From: Ectopseudomonas toyotomiensis
Lineage (GTDB): Bacteria > Pseudomonadota > Gammaproteobacteria > Pseudomonadales > Pseudomonadaceae
Direction: 5' to 3'
Assembly: GCF_900115695.1 (NCBI RefSeq)
Contig: NZ_FOXK01000006.1
Span: 186,001 to 250,000 of the forward strand
DNA length: 64,000 nucleotides
Shown here: piece after piece, positions 10,530-19,418 of the stretch
How positions within the stretch are numbered: the stretch's first letter is position 1
How the letters are laid out: every line of letters begins with the position of its first letter
Position numbers and translations under genes: made by a program
The notes under the pieces: model-generated
The model's database searches: none
Told to the model about the DNA's origin: nothing
What the model saw: the letters and a program-made list of their open reading frames with translations, nothing else

Positions 10530-11663
10530 ATGTTCGAACGCCTGCCGTCGCGCTGGATGCTCGCCCTGAAGAAGGTCGGCTACTGGATCTGGCTGATCCC
10601 GGTACTGGGCATCCCCCTCAGCTATTACTGGTCGCAGGGCAGCGCGCACGCCGACGCCTGGCCCTGGCTGGTGATCAGCGTGGTGTTCGGTGTGATTCCC
10701 TTGCTGGACTTCATTGTCGGTCGCGACCCGGCCAACCCGGATGAGTGCGACGAAGTGCCGGCCCTCGAAGCCCAGGGCTACTACCGACTGCTGAGTCTGG
10801 CCACGGTGCCGCTGCTGCTGGCGATGCTGGTGTGGAGCGGCTGGATATTCGCCAGTTACGAGGGCTGGAGCTGGGTCGGCCAGCTCGGCTGGGTGCTGTC
10901 GGTCGGCACGGTGATGGGCGCCATCGGCATCACCGTGTCGCACGAGCTGATCCACAAGGACCCGAAACTGGAGCAGAACGCCGGCGGCCTGCTGCTGGCA
11001 GCGGTGTGCTACGCCGGCTTCAAGGTCGAACATGTGCGCGGCCATCACGTGCATGTATCGACGCCCGAAGATGCCTCCTCCTCACGCTTCGGCCAGAGCC
11101 TGTACGCCTTTCTGCCGCATGCCTACAAGCACAACTTTCTCAACGCCTGGAAGCTGGAAGCCGAGCGTCTCAAGCGGCGCGGCTTACCGGTCCTGCATTG
11201 GCGCAACGAGCTGATCTGGTGGTACGCCATCAGCGCACTGTTCCTGCTGGGTTTCACCCTGGCCTTCGGCGCGCTCGGCGCGCTGTTCTTCCTCGGCCAG
11301 GCGGTTATCGCCTTTACCCTGCTGGAGATCGTCAACTACGTCGAGCATTACGGCCTGCACCGGCGCAAACTGGACAACGGCCGCTACGAGCGCACCAATG
11401 CGCACCACTCCTGGAACAGCAACTTCCTGCTGACCAACCTGTTTCTCTTCCACCTGCAACGCCATTCCGACCACCACGCCTATGCCAAACGCCGCTATCA
11501 GGTGCTGCGCCATTTCGACGACAGCCCGCAGTTGCCCAATGGCTATGCCGGAATGATCGTACTCGCCCTCTTCCCACCGCTGTGGCGCGCGGTGATGGAT
11601 CCCAAGGTCCGCGCTTACTACGCCGGCGAGGAACATCAGCTAAGCGAGTCGCAGCTGACGTAA
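10530..11663 (+). CDS. alkB2: Alkane 1-monooxygenase (AlkB2 type)
   Basis: AlkB is an integral membrane di-iron hydroxylase that oxidises n-alkanes to 1-alkanols with rubredoxin as electron donor. The 377-residue protein has paired N-terminal transmembrane helices (VGYWIWLIPVLGIPLSYYW, then WPWLVISVVFGVIPLLDFIVG) and the three histidine clusters of the family: HELIH, HVRGHHVHV, and LQRHSDHHAYAKRRY, plus the NYVEHYGL segment. The ATG at 10530 is preceded by TTGGAG; a TTG slightly upstream (10518) is part of that ribosome binding site. No rubredoxin gene is adjacent, which is usual for alkB2. A terminator follows at 11688. Confidence 0.93.
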   Translation: MFERLPSRWMLALKKVGYWIWLIPVLGIPLSYYWSQGSAHADAWPWLVISVVFGVIPLLDFIVGRDPANPDECDEVPALEAQGYYRLLSLATVPLLLAMLVWSGWIFASYEGWSWVGQLGWVLSVGTVMGAIGITVSHELIHKDPKLEQNAGGLLLAAVCYAGFKVEHVRGHHVHVSTPEDASSSRFGQSLYAFLPHAYKHNFLNAWKLEAERLKRRGLPVLHWRNELIWWYAISALFLLGFTLAFGALGALFFLGQAVIAFTLLEIVNYVEHYGLHRRKLDNGRYERTNAHHSWNSNFLLTNLFLFHLQRHSDHHAYAKRRYQVLRHFDDSPQLPNGYAGMIVLALFPPLWRAVMDPKVRAYYAGEEHQLSESQLT

Positions 11664-11687
11664 GCCCTGAGCCGCCCTCCCCATCCC

Positions 11688-11719
11688 AACCCCGGCAGCG
11701 CAGGCTCCCGGGGTTTTGT
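11688..11719 (+). terminator. Terminator after alkB2
   Basis: AACCCCGG and CCGGGGTT arms enclose a short loop and are followed by TTGTTTTG, 25 bases after the alkB2 stop. Confidence 0.7.
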
Positions 11720-11763
11720 TTTGGCTATGTCGTATTTGCTTGTTGATGCAGCGATTTGGCCTT

Positions 11764-11824
11764 GTAGGGTGCGCCGTGCGCACCTGCTGCTTAGGTGAAC
11801 AACGGTGCGCACGGCGCACCCTAC
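11764..11824. repeat. REPIN-like element, copy 1
   Basis: GTAGGGTGCGCCGTGCGCACC, a short loop, then GGTGCGCACGGCGCACCCTAC form a long inverted repeat of 61 bases. The same paired-arm element recurs at 16970, 21382, 28499, 33103, 35794 and 40648, always between genes. The rest of 11664-12049 holds the alkB2 terminator and the xdh promoter. Confidence 0.85.
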
Positions 11825-11906
11825 CCTCTGGCAGCGCCTACGCTGGCATGAAAGTCGCTACGCTGAACGCATGGCGGCCTCATAACCGATTTGCATGACA
11901 AGCAGC

Positions 11907-11957
11907 TGACCACAGGGTCAAATATTTGTTGACCCAAAAGTCAGAAAACTCTAGATT
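11907..11957 (+). promoter_or_regulatory. xdhA promoter with two RutR-like boxes
   Basis: Two boxes of the form TGACC-N4-RGTCA lie 23 bases apart: TGACC-ACAG-GGTCA at 11907-11920 and TGACC-CAAA-AGTCA at 11930-11943. The second overlaps a plausible -35 (TTGACC, 11929-11934) that sits 17 bases from a -10-like TAGATT (11952-11957). E. coli RutR binds TTGACCANNTGGTCAA, and a RutR-like TetR protein is encoded at 32446. No TTGTATACAA-type box was seen here, unlike the other purine promoters. Confidence 0.55.
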
Positions 11958-12049
11958 GACCCCATGGCAGCCCGCGCCAGGGCCCTGCAGTGCGTGCATC
12001 ACCTGGCCAGCCAACCGATTCATAACAATAAAGTGCCTGGAGGTCGTCC

Positions 12050-13489
12050 TTGATCCAGTTTTTACTCAACCGGGAGCTGCGCACCGAGCATGCCCTGGAC
12101 CCCAACGTCACCGTGCTGGGCTACCTGCGTGAACACGTCGGCAAGACCGGAACCAAGGAAGGCTGCGCCTCCGGCGACTGCGGTGCCTGCACCGTGGTGG
12201 TGGGCGAGCTCGATGGCGACCGCGTTCGTTATCGCACCCTCAACTCCTGCCTGACCTTCGTCTCCAGCCTGCACGGCAAGCAACTGATCACCGTCGAAGA
12301 CCTCAAGCATCAAGGCAAGCTGCACAGCGTGCAGCAGGCGATGGTCGACTGCCATGGCTCGCAGTGCGGCTTCTGCACCCCCGGTTTCATCATGTCGCTG
12401 TTCGCCCTGCAGAAGAACTCCACGGGGTACGACAAGGGCCAGACCCTGGAAGCCCTGGCCGGCAATCTGTGCCGCTGCACCGGCTACCGGCCGATCATCG
12501 ACGCCGCCGAGCAGGCCTGCTGCCAGAAGCAGCCGGACCAGTTCGATGCCTTCGAAAGCGACACCGCGGCCCAGCTCAAGGCCATCGCCCCGCGTGAAAC
12601 TGCCGAGCTCAACAGTGGCGACAAGCGCTGCCTGGTGCCGCTGACCGTGGCCGACCTGGCCGACCTCTATGCCGCCAACCCCGAAGCCCGCCTGCTGGCA
12701 GGCGGCACCGATCTGGCCCTGGAAGTCACCCAGTTTCACCGCGAACTGCCGGTGATGATCTACGTCGGCCATATCGAAGACATGAAGCGCATCGAGGTGA
12801 CCGACAGCGCCATCGAGATCGGCGCGGCCGCGGCCCTGTCCGACTGCTACGAAGCGCTGTCGCGCGAGTACCCGGACTTCGGCGAGCTGCTGCACCGCTT
12901 CGCCTCCCTGCAGATCCGCAACCAGGGCACCCTGGGCGGCAACATCGGCAACGCCTCGCCCATCGGCGACGCCCCGCCGCTGCTGATCGCCCTCGGCGCG
13001 CAGATTGCTCTGCGCCAGGGCAACACGCGGCGCATCCTGCCGCTGCAGGACTACTTCCTCGACTACAAGGTGACCGCGCGCCAGGAAGCCGAATTCATCG
13101 AGAAGATCATCGTGCCGCGCGCCCAGGCCAACCAGGCGTTCCGTGCTTACAAGGTGTCCAAGCGCCTGGACGACGACATTTCCGCCGTCTGCGCGGCCTT
13201 CAACCTGACGATCGTCGACGGCGTGGTCACCGAAGCGCGCATTGCCTTCGGCGGCATGGCCGCCATCCCCAAACGCGCCAGCGCCTGCGAAGCGGCTCTG
13301 GTCGGCTCGGCCTGGTATCCGGGCGTGATCGAACGTGCCTGCGAAGCGCTGGGTGAGGACTTCACCCCGCTGTCGGATTTCCGCGCCAGCAAGGAATACC
13401 GCCTGCTCACTGCCCAGAACCTGCTGCGCAAGTTCTTCCTGGAGCAGCAGTCGCCCGAGATCGAAACCCGGGTCACGGCCTACGCCTAA
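12050..13489 (+). CDS. xdhA: Xanthine dehydrogenase, iron-sulfur/FAD subunit
   Basis: XdhA passes electrons from the molybdenum subunit XdhB to NAD+ during oxidation of hypoxanthine and xanthine to urate. The 479 residues contain a plant-type [2Fe-2S] domain (CASGDCGACTVVV, about residues 40-52), the helical second [2Fe-2S] domain (CGFCTPGF and CRCTGYRPI, about residues 105-150), and an FAD-binding domain from about residue 190 (LLAGGTDLALEV, NQGTLGGNIGNASPIGD) to the end. The start is TTG at 12050, preceded by GGAGG and giving the usual MIQFLLNRELR. It opens the xdhA-xdhB-(small ORF)-xdhC-guaD operon. Confidence 0.95.
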   Translation: MIQFLLNRELRTEHALDPNVTVLGYLREHVGKTGTKEGCASGDCGACTVVVGELDGDRVRYRTLNSCLTFVSSLHGKQLITVEDLKHQGKLHSVQQAMVDCHGSQCGFCTPGFIMSLFALQKNSTGYDKGQTLEALAGNLCRCTGYRPIIDAAEQACCQKQPDQFDAFESDTAAQLKAIAPRETAELNSGDKRCLVPLTVADLADLYAANPEARLLAGGTDLALEVTQFHRELPVMIYVGHIEDMKRIEVTDSAIEIGAAAALSDCYEALSREYPDFGELLHRFASLQIRNQGTLGGNIGNASPIGDAPPLLIALGAQIALRQGNTRRILPLQDYFLDYKVTARQEAEFIEKIIVPRAQANQAFRAYKVSKRLDDDISAVCAAFNLTIVDGVVTEARIAFGGMAAIPKRASACEAALVGSAWYPGVIERACEALGEDFTPLSDFRASKEYRLLTAQNLLRKFFLEQQSPEIETRVTAYA

Positions 13490-13513
13490 GCGCAGAGATT
13501 TTTGGAGACGAAG

Positions 13514-15910
13514 ATGTCCAGTCATATCGAACACAAATCCCAGGAAGAGCTGGCCGCCCTGTTCCGCGCTGGCATGACCAGCGGCGTCGGCCGTAGCGTC
13601 AAGCACGAGAGCGCGGACAAGCACGTGTCCGGCGAAGCGGTCTATGTCGACGACCGCCTGGAATTCCCCAACCAATTGCACGTCTACGCGCGCCAGTCGG
13701 ATCGCGCCCATGCGCGCATACTGCGCATCGACACCCGCCCATGCTACGAGTTTCCGGGCGTGGCCATCGCCATCACCAAGGATGACGTGCCGGGCCAGCT
13801 GGATATCGGCCCGGTGGTCGCCGGCGACCCGCTGCTGGCCGACGGCAAGGTCGAGTACGTTGGCCAGGTGGTGCTGGCGGTAGCCGCTGACAGTCTGGAA
13901 ACCGCGCGCAAGGCGGCCATGGCCGCCATCGTCGAATACGAAGACCTGGAGCCGGTGCTCGACGTCGTCGAGGCCTACCGCAAGAAGCATTTCGTGCTCG
14001 CCAGCCACACCCACCGCATCGGTGACTCGGCCAGCAAGCTGGCCAGCGCCCCGCGTCGCCTGCAGGGCACCCTGCATATCGGCGGCCAGGAGCACTTCTA
14101 CCTGGAAACCCAGATTTCCTCGGTCATGCCCACCGAAGACGGCGGCATGCTGGTCTACACCTCGACGCAGAACCCCACCGAGGTACAGAAGCTGGTGGCC
14201 GAAGTGCTCGGCGTGCCGATGAACAAGATCGTCATCGACATGCGTCGCATGGGCGGCGGTTTCGGCGGCAAGGAAACCCAGGCCGCCGGCCCGGCGTGCC
14301 TGTGCGCAGTGATCGCCCATCTCACCGGCCGGCCGACCAAGATGCGTCTGCCGCGCATGGAAGACATGAGCATGACCGGCAAGCGTCACCCCTTCTACGT
14401 CGAGTACGACGTCGGCTTCGATGACGACGGCCTGCTGCACGGCATCGAGATGGACCTGGCCGGCAACTGCGGCTACTCGCCGGATCTGTCCGGCTCCATC
14501 GTCGACCGCGCCATGTTCCACTCGGACAACGCCTACTTCCTCGGCAACGCCACCATCAACGGTCACCGCTGCAAGACCAACACCGCGTCGAACACCGCCT
14601 ACCGTGGTTTCGGCGGCCCACAGGGCATGGTCGCCATCGAGGAAGTGATGGACGCCGTCGCCCGCAGCCTGGGCAAGGACCCGCTGGAAGTGCGCAAGCT
14701 CAACTACTACGGCAAGACCGAGCGCAACGTCACCCACTACCACCAGACCGTCGAGCACAACGTCATTCACGAAATGACCGCCGAACTGGAGCAAAGCTGC
14801 GAGTACGCCAAACGCCGTGAAGAAATCCGCGCCTTCAACGCCAACAGCCCGGTGCTGAAGAAAGGCCTGGCCATGACCCCGGTGAAATTCGGCATCAGCT
14901 TCACCGCCACCTTCCTCAACCAGGCCGGCGCGCTGATCCACATCTATACCGACGGTTCGATCCACCTCAACCACGGTGGCACCGAGATGGGCCAGGGCCT
15001 CAACACCAAGGTGGCGCAGGTGGTGGCCGAGGTGTTCCAGGTCGATATCGAGCGCATCCAGATCACCGCCACCAACACCGACAAGGTGCCCAACACCTCG
15101 CCGACCGCGGCCTCCAGCGGCGCCGACCTCAACGGCATGGCGGCGAAGAACGCGGCCGAGACCATCAAGCAGCGCCTGGTGGACTTCCTCGTACGCGAAT
15201 ACAAGGTCACCCCAGAAGACGTCGAATTCCGCAACGGCCAGGTGCGCGTGCGTGATCACTTCCTGTCGTTCGAAGAGATGATCCAGAAGGCCTACTTCGG
15301 CCAGGTCTCGCTGTCGTCGACCGGCTTCTACCGCACCCCGAAGATTTACTACGATCGCGACAAGGCAGCCGGCCGCCCCTTCTACTACTACGCCTACGGC
15401 GTGGCCTGCGTGGAAGTGCTGGTCGACACCCTGACCGGCGAATACCGCATGCTGCGCGGCGACATCCTGCACGACGTCGGCGACTCGCTGAACCCGGCCA
15501 TCGACATCGGCCAGGTCGAGGGCGCCTTCGTCCAGGGCATGGGCTGGCTGACCATGGAAGAGCTGGTGTGGAACGCCAAGGGCAAGCTGATGACCAACGG
15601 CCCGGCCAGCTACAAGATCCCGGCCATCGCCGACATGCCCATCGACCTGCGCGTGAAGCTGGTGGAAAACCGCAAGAACCCGGAAGACACCGTGTTCCAC
15701 TCCAAGGCCGTCGGCGAGCCGCCGTTCATGCTCGGCATCTCCGCCTGGTGCGCCCTCAAGGACGCCGTGGCCAGCCTGGCCGACTACAAGGTGCAACCGC
15801 AGATCGACGCCCCAGCCACGCCTGAGCGCGTGCTCTGGGGTGTGGAGCAGATGCGCAAGCTGAAGACGACGGCCAAGGCTGCCAGCGCTGCCGAGGTTGA
15901 ACCGGCGTAA
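13514..15910 (+). CDS. xdhB: Xanthine dehydrogenase, molybdopterin-binding subunit
   Basis: XdhB is the catalytic large subunit, carrying the molybdenum cofactor and the purine site. Its 798 residues show the aldehyde oxidase/xanthine dehydrogenase a/b hammerhead near the start (GEAVYVDDRLEFPNQLHVYAR), the cofactor-binding GGGFGGKETQ and AYRGFGGPQG segments, EMGQGLNTKVAQ, and near the C-terminus VGEPPFMLG with the conserved catalytic Glu. The ATG at 13514 follows GGAG; a TTG at 13502 is in frame but overlaps that site. It starts 24 bases after xdhA and is followed by a hairpin and the micro-ORF before xdhC. It needs XdhC for insertion of the sulfurated cofactor. Confidence 0.95.
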   Translation: MSSHIEHKSQEELAALFRAGMTSGVGRSVKHESADKHVSGEAVYVDDRLEFPNQLHVYARQSDRAHARILRIDTRPCYEFPGVAIAITKDDVPGQLDIGPVVAGDPLLADGKVEYVGQVVLAVAADSLETARKAAMAAIVEYEDLEPVLDVVEAYRKKHFVLASHTHRIGDSASKLASAPRRLQGTLHIGGQEHFYLETQISSVMPTEDGGMLVYTSTQNPTEVQKLVAEVLGVPMNKIVIDMRRMGGGFGGKETQAAGPACLCAVIAHLTGRPTKMRLPRMEDMSMTGKRHPFYVEYDVGFDDDGLLHGIEMDLAGNCGYSPDLSGSIVDRAMFHSDNAYFLGNATINGHRCKTNTASNTAYRGFGGPQGMVAIEEVMDAVARSLGKDPLEVRKLNYYGKTERNVTHYHQTVEHNVIHEMTAELEQSCEYAKRREEIRAFNANSPVLKKGLAMTPVKFGISFTATFLNQAGALIHIYTDGSIHLNHGGTEMGQGLNTKVAQVVAEVFQVDIERIQITATNTDKVPNTSPTAASSGADLNGMAAKNAAETIKQRLVDFLVREYKVTPEDVEFRNGQVRVRDHFLSFEEMIQKAYFGQVSLSSTGFYRTPKIYYDRDKAAGRPFYYYAYGVACVEVLVDTLTGEYRMLRGDILHDVGDSLNPAIDIGQVEGAFVQGMGWLTMEELVWNAKGKLMTNGPASYKIPAIADMPIDLRVKLVENRKNPEDTVFHSKAVGEPPFMLGISAWCALKDAVASLADYKVQPQIDAPATPERVLWGVEQMRKLKTTAKAASAAEVEPA

Positions 15911-15920
15911 CACGATCGGC

Positions 15921-15946
15921 CCCCTCTCCCATTCATGGGAGAGGGG
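15921..15946. other. Hairpin between xdhB and the micro-ORF
   Basis: CCCCTCTCCC-ATTCAT-GGGAGAGGGG is a perfect 10-base stem without a following T-run. Within the xdh operon it is more likely an RNA-processing or stability element, or a dispersed repeat, than a terminator. Confidence 0.5.
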
Positions 15947-15985
15947 TGAACAGCCATGTAGTTCGAATTAAACAGGTGTACAACA

Positions 15986-16117
15986 ATGACAAAACACACC
16001 GAACCGAATAATCCACCCGCTCGCCCGGCGCCGGAGCCGATTCTCGATCCGTCGCCGAGCAACTGGCGCCTGCCGCGCCCGGGACAGACCACGCCTTCCT
16101 GGAGGCTGAGCAAATGA
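15986..16117 (+). CDS. Proline-rich 43-residue micro-ORF coupled to xdhC
   Basis: An open frame runs from ATG 15986 to a TGA that overlaps the xdhC start as ATGA (16114-16117). The product would be MTKHTEPNNPPARPAPEPIL..., 43 residues with about nine prolines, ending TTPSWRLSK; it has no helix or membrane segment. About 72% of third positions are G or C, in keeping with coding sequence here. The stop-start overlap and an xdhC ribosome binding site (GGAGG, about 16101) inside this frame suggest translational coupling. I do not recognise the peptide. Its own ribosome binding site is weak (an AGG about 10 bases upstream). It may be a real small protein or only a leader that couples xdhC translation. 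Confidence 0.45.
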   Translation: MTKHTEPNNPPARPAPEPILDPSPSNWRLPRPGQTTPSWRLSK

Positions 16118-16944
16118 GCTGGATCAGCGCCCTCGCCGAGCTGCAGCAAAAAGGTGAAGCCTGCGTTCTGGTGACCATCATCGAGGAACGCGGCTCGACG
16201 CCGCGCAATGCCGGCTCGAAGATGGTGGTCACCGCCGAACGCATCTTCGAGACCATCGGCGGCGGTCACCTGGAATACAAGGCCATGGAACTGGCGCGCG
16301 AGATGCTTGCCACGCGCAGCCAGGACACCCGCCTAGAGCGATTCTCTCTCGGCGCCAGCCTCGGCCAGTGCTGCGGCGGCGCCACCGTGCTGCTGTTCGA
16401 GCCGATGGGCCAGCCACAGGCGCAGATCGCCGTATTCGGCGCCGGCCATGTCGGCCGTGCACTGGTGCCGCTGCTCGCCAGCCTGCCGTGCAAGGTGCGC
16501 TGGATCGACTCGCGGGAAAATGAATTTCCCGAGCACATCCCCGCCGGCGTGGAGAAGATCGTGGGTGACGAAGTGATCGACGAGGTGGAGAACATGCCGC
16601 CCGGCAGTTACTACATCGTCATGACCCACAACCACCAACTCGACCTGGAGCTGACCGCGGCGATCCTCAAACGCGGCGACTTCGCCTACTACGGCCTGAT
16701 CGGCTCGAAGACCAAACGCGTCAAGTTCGAGCACCGCCTGCGCGAGCGCGGCTTCGAAGAAACCCTGATGGCGCGCATGCGCTGCCCCATGGGCCTGGCC
16801 GAAGTGAAAGGCAAACTACCGGTGGAAATTGCCGTGTCCATCGCCGGCGAGGTGATCGCCACTTACAACGCAAGTTTTGGTCAGGACGTTAAGAAGGGTG
16901 AATCCAGCGTCGCCAAGCTGCTGCCGGCCTCGCGCCGGTCCTGA
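16114..16944 (+). CDS. xdhC: Xanthine dehydrogenase accessory protein XdhC
   Basis: XdhC binds molybdenum cofactor, helps its sulfuration and delivers it to XdhB. The 276 residues have the N-terminal XdhC/CoxI region (GEACVLVTIIEERGSTPRN, then CCGGATVLLFEP) and a Rossmann-type C-terminal domain (AVFGAGHVGRALVPLLASLP, MTHNHQLDLELTAAIL, YYGLIGSKTKRVKF, CPMGLAEVKGKLPVEIA). The ATG at 16114 overlaps the stop of the preceding micro-ORF. A REPIN-like element lies between this gene and guaD, 26 bases after the stop. Confidence 0.95.
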   Translation: MSWISALAELQQKGEACVLVTIIEERGSTPRNAGSKMVVTAERIFETIGGGHLEYKAMELAREMLATRSQDTRLERFSLGASLGQCCGGATVLLFEPMGQPQAQIAVFGAGHVGRALVPLLASLPCKVRWIDSRENEFPEHIPAGVEKIVGDEVIDEVENMPPGSYYIVMTHNHQLDLELTAAILKRGDFAYYGLIGSKTKRVKFEHRLRERGFEETLMARMRCPMGLAEVKGKLPVEIAVSIAGEVIATYNASFGQDVKKGESSVAKLLPASRRS

Positions 16945-16969
16945 CTCTGCCTAATTCGCGGCGCGCCCA

Positions 16970-17031
16970 GTAGGGTGCGCCGCGCGCACCGATAACACCG
17001 CATTGCCCGTGGTGCGCACAGCACACCCTAC
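16970..17031. repeat. REPIN-like element, copy 2
   Basis: GTAGGGTGCGCCGCGCGCACC pairs with GGTGCGCACAGCACACCCTAC across a short loop. It separates xdhC from guaD inside the operon and fills nearly all of the 117-base gap. Confidence 0.8.
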
Positions 17032-17061
17032 GCACTGCCTGCCCCAATCGAGACGTAATAG

Positions 17062-18366
17062 ATGACCACCAACATCAAAGCCTACCGCGCCGCCATTCTG
17101 CACAGCCTCGCCGACCCCGCCGCGGTCGGTGTCGAGCAGTCCTACGAATATTTCGAGGACGGCATCCTGCTGATCGAAAACGGCAAGGTCGCTCAGGTCG
17201 GCGCAGCTGCCGAGCTGCTGCCGAAGCTGGCCGGCGTGGAGATCCAGCACCATCGCGACGCGCTGATCACCCCCGGTTTCATCGACACTCATATCCACTA
17301 CCCGCAGACCGGCATGATCGCCTCCTACGGCGAGCAGCTGCTGGACTGGCTCAACACCTACACCTTCCCCACCGAGCAGCAGTTCGAAGACAAGGCCCAT
17401 GCCAGTGATGTGGCGGCGATCTTCCTCAAGGAACTGCTGCGCAACGGCACCACCACCGCCCTGGTGTTCGGCACCGTGCACCCGCAGTCGGTGGACGCCT
17501 TCTTCGAGCAGGCCGACAAGCTCAACCTGCGCATGATCGCCGGCAAGGTGCTGATGGATCGCAACGCCCCGGACTACCTGACCGATACCGCAGAAATCGG
17601 CTACGCCGAGAGCAAGGCATTGATCGAACGCTGGCACGGCAAGGGCCGCCTGCACTATGCGGTCACCCCGCGCTTCGCCCCGACCAGTACACCGGAGCAA
17701 CTGGAGCTGGCCGGCAAGCTGCTGGGCGAATACCCGGACCTGTACATGCACACCCACCTGTCCGAGAACCGCAAGGAAATCGAATGGGTCAAGGAACTGT
17801 TTCCCGAGCGCAAGGGCTATCTCGACGTCTACGACCACCACAAGCTGATCGGCCCGCGCGCGGTGTTCGCCCATGGCGTGCACCTGTGCGACGACGAGTG
17901 CAAGCGCCTCGCCGAAACCGGCTCGGCGGTGGCCTTCTGCCCGACCTCCAACCTGTTCCTCGGCAGCGGCCTGTTCGACCTGAACAAGCTGGAGGCGCAT
18001 GGGGTGCGCGTCGGCCTGGGTACCGACGTCGGCGCCGGCACCAGCTTCAGCCAGCTGCAATCGCTGAACGAGGCGTACAAAATCATGCAGCTGCAGGGCA
18101 AGAAACTCGACCCGTTCAAGTCGCTGTACCTGGCCACCCTGGGCGGCGCCAACGCCTTGTACCTGGACGACAAGCTGGGCAACTTCCTGCCCGGCAAGGA
18201 CGCCGACTTCCTGGTGCTGGACTACAACGCCACGCCACTGATCAGTTACCGCATGCAGCAGGCTCGGAGCCTGGAAGAACGCCTGTTCGCCCTGACCATG
18301 CTCGGTGACGATCGCGCCGTGAAAGAGACCTTCGCCGCGGGCGTGTCGGTGCACCAGCGCGACTGA
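17062..18366 (+). CDS. guaD: Guanine deaminase
   Basis: GuaD hydrolyses guanine to xanthine and ammonia, feeding xanthine dehydrogenase. The 434 residues form an amidohydrolase-fold enzyme: metal-binding HxH at residues 77 and 79 (DTHIHYPQ), MHTHLSENRKEI, a later metal His in FAHGVHL, a SAVAFCPTSNLFLGSG segment, and the metal Asp in GLGTDVGAG. The length matches the bacterial guanine deaminases. The ATG at 17062 begins just after a REPIN-like element, with a modest ribosome binding site. It is the last gene of the xdh operon and is followed by a REP element and a terminator. Confidence 0.95.
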   Translation: MTTNIKAYRAAILHSLADPAAVGVEQSYEYFEDGILLIENGKVAQVGAAAELLPKLAGVEIQHHRDALITPGFIDTHIHYPQTGMIASYGEQLLDWLNTYTFPTEQQFEDKAHASDVAAIFLKELLRNGTTTALVFGTVHPQSVDAFFEQADKLNLRMIAGKVLMDRNAPDYLTDTAEIGYAESKALIERWHGKGRLHYAVTPRFAPTSTPEQLELAGKLLGEYPDLYMHTHLSENRKEIEWVKELFPERKGYLDVYDHHKLIGPRAVFAHGVHLCDDECKRLAETGSAVAFCPTSNLFLGSGLFDLNKLEAHGVRVGLGTDVGAGTSFSQLQSLNEAYKIMQLQGKKLDPFKSLYLATLGGANALYLDDKLGNFLPGKDADFLVLDYNATPLISYRMQQARSLEERLFALTMLGDDRAVKETFAAGVSVHQRD

Positions 18367-18388
18367 GGCCGACGGTCTAACCGCTTTC

Positions 18389-18458
18389 GTAGGAGCGGAT
18401 TTATCCGCGATCAGGCTGTAAGCATGCTTGACAGCTTCGCGGCTGAAGCCGCTCCTAC
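18389..18458. repeat. REP-type element after guaD
   Basis: GTAGGAGCGGATTTATCCGC (18389-18408) and CGCGGCTGAAGCCGCTCCTAC (18438-18458) are inverted arms 3' of guaD. The second arm is identical to that at 2608-2628. Confidence 0.75.
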
Positions 18459-18500
18459 ACAAACGCGCCCTGCCTCAGCCACATCATCTCCACATCGAAA

Positions 18501-18532
18501 AACCCCGAGGCGCGAGCATCGGGGCTTTCTTG
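18501..18532. terminator. Terminator between guaD and gntR
   Basis: CCCCGA and TCGGGG arms around a 10-base loop are flanked by an A-run on the left and CTTTCTTG on the right. The element lies between convergent guaD and gntR and could serve both. Confidence 0.6.
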
Positions 18533-18546
18533 TTACACGTTGAATA

Positions 18547-19314
18547 TCAGCGATTAGCAGCGCTGCGCCCGGGCTTCTTCTTGGTCTGCAGCAGGTGCGA
18601 GAACACTGCGTGCAGGTCGTCCGAGGCGCTTTCTTCGTCCAGGTTGAGCTTGCTGTCGATGTGATCCATGTGGTGCATCATCAGGTGCACCGCACGCTCA
18701 GCGTCGCGCGCTTCGATGGCGTCGATCAACTGGTTGTGTTCGTCGTAGGAGCAATGCGAGCGGCTGCCACTTTCGTACTGGGCGATGATCAGCGAGGTCT
18801 GCGACACCAGGCTGCGCTGGAAGCTTACCAGCGGCGCATTGCGCGCGGCCTCGGCCAGCTTCAGGTGGAACTCGCCGGACAGGCGAATACCCGCACCACG
18901 ATCACCACGGGAGAAACTGTCCTGCTCGTCCTTGACCATCTGCCGCAGCTCGGCCAGCTGCTCGGCTGTCGCGTGCTCGACGGCCAGTTCGGTGATGGCG
19001 CGCTCGACCAGGCGGCGTGCATAGAAGATCTGCCGAGCTTCTTCGACGCTCGGGCTGGCGACTACCGCACCGCGATTCGGGCGCAGCAGTACCACACCCT
19101 CGTGGGCCAGTCGTGACAGGGCGCGGCGAATGATGGTGCGACTGACGCCGAAGATCTCACCCAGCGCCTCTTCACTCAGCTTGGTGCCGGGCGCCAGACG
19201 CTGCTCGAGAATGGCATCGAAGATATGGGCATATACGACATCGTCCTGAGTCCCGCTGCGGCTGCTTTTGCCCACGCGCGGCTGCTTCTTGAGAGGCTGC
19301 AATTGATCGTTCAT
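18547..19314 (-). CDS. GntR-family (FCD) regulator of the purine region
   Basis: The 255-residue protein has a winged helix preceded by a basic leader (KKQPRVGKSSRSG), with ILEQRLAPGTKLSEEALGEIFGVSRTIIRRALSRL as DNA-binding region, and an all-helical FCD domain (ARRLVERAITELAVEHA, GEFHLKLAEAARN, HNQLIDAIEARDAERAVHLMMHHM). The His/Asp-rich FCD pocket is often metal-dependent. The ATG at 19314 was preferred over an in-frame TTG at 19327-19329. It diverges from an AzgA-type permease gene. A TTGTACACAA box lies about 105 bases upstream and similar boxes recur at other purine promoters, so it is the probable owner of that motif and autoregulated. The ligand is unknown; a purine or ureide is likely. 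Confidence 0.85.
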   Translation of the reverse strand: MNDQLQPLKKQPRVGKSSRSGTQDDVVYAHIFDAILEQRLAPGTKLSEEALGEIFGVSRTIIRRALSRLAHEGVVLLRPNRGAVVASPSVEEARQIFYARRLVERAITELAVEHATAEQLAELRQMVKDEQDSFSRGDRGAGIRLSGEFHLKLAEAARNAPLVSFQRSLVSQTSLIIAQYESGSRSHCSYDEHNQLIDAIEARDAERAVHLMMHHMDHIDSKLNLDEESASDDLHAVFSHLLQTKKKPGRSAANR

Positions 19315-19418
19315 TCTGGCTCGCGTCAATGAGAGTCGGCGACACTGCGACTCTACTGTGTTCTACCCGGTAGCTGACAAGCTCCGAGCGAAAAAACATC
19401 AGAAAAAAATTCGGGCAA

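Noticed and set aside
12062..15913. A 1283-codon open frame antisense to xdhA-xdhB
   Set aside because: It is antisense to two certain genes, is rich in His, Gly, Ala and Val of the low-complexity kind seen in GC-rich shadows, and matches no family.
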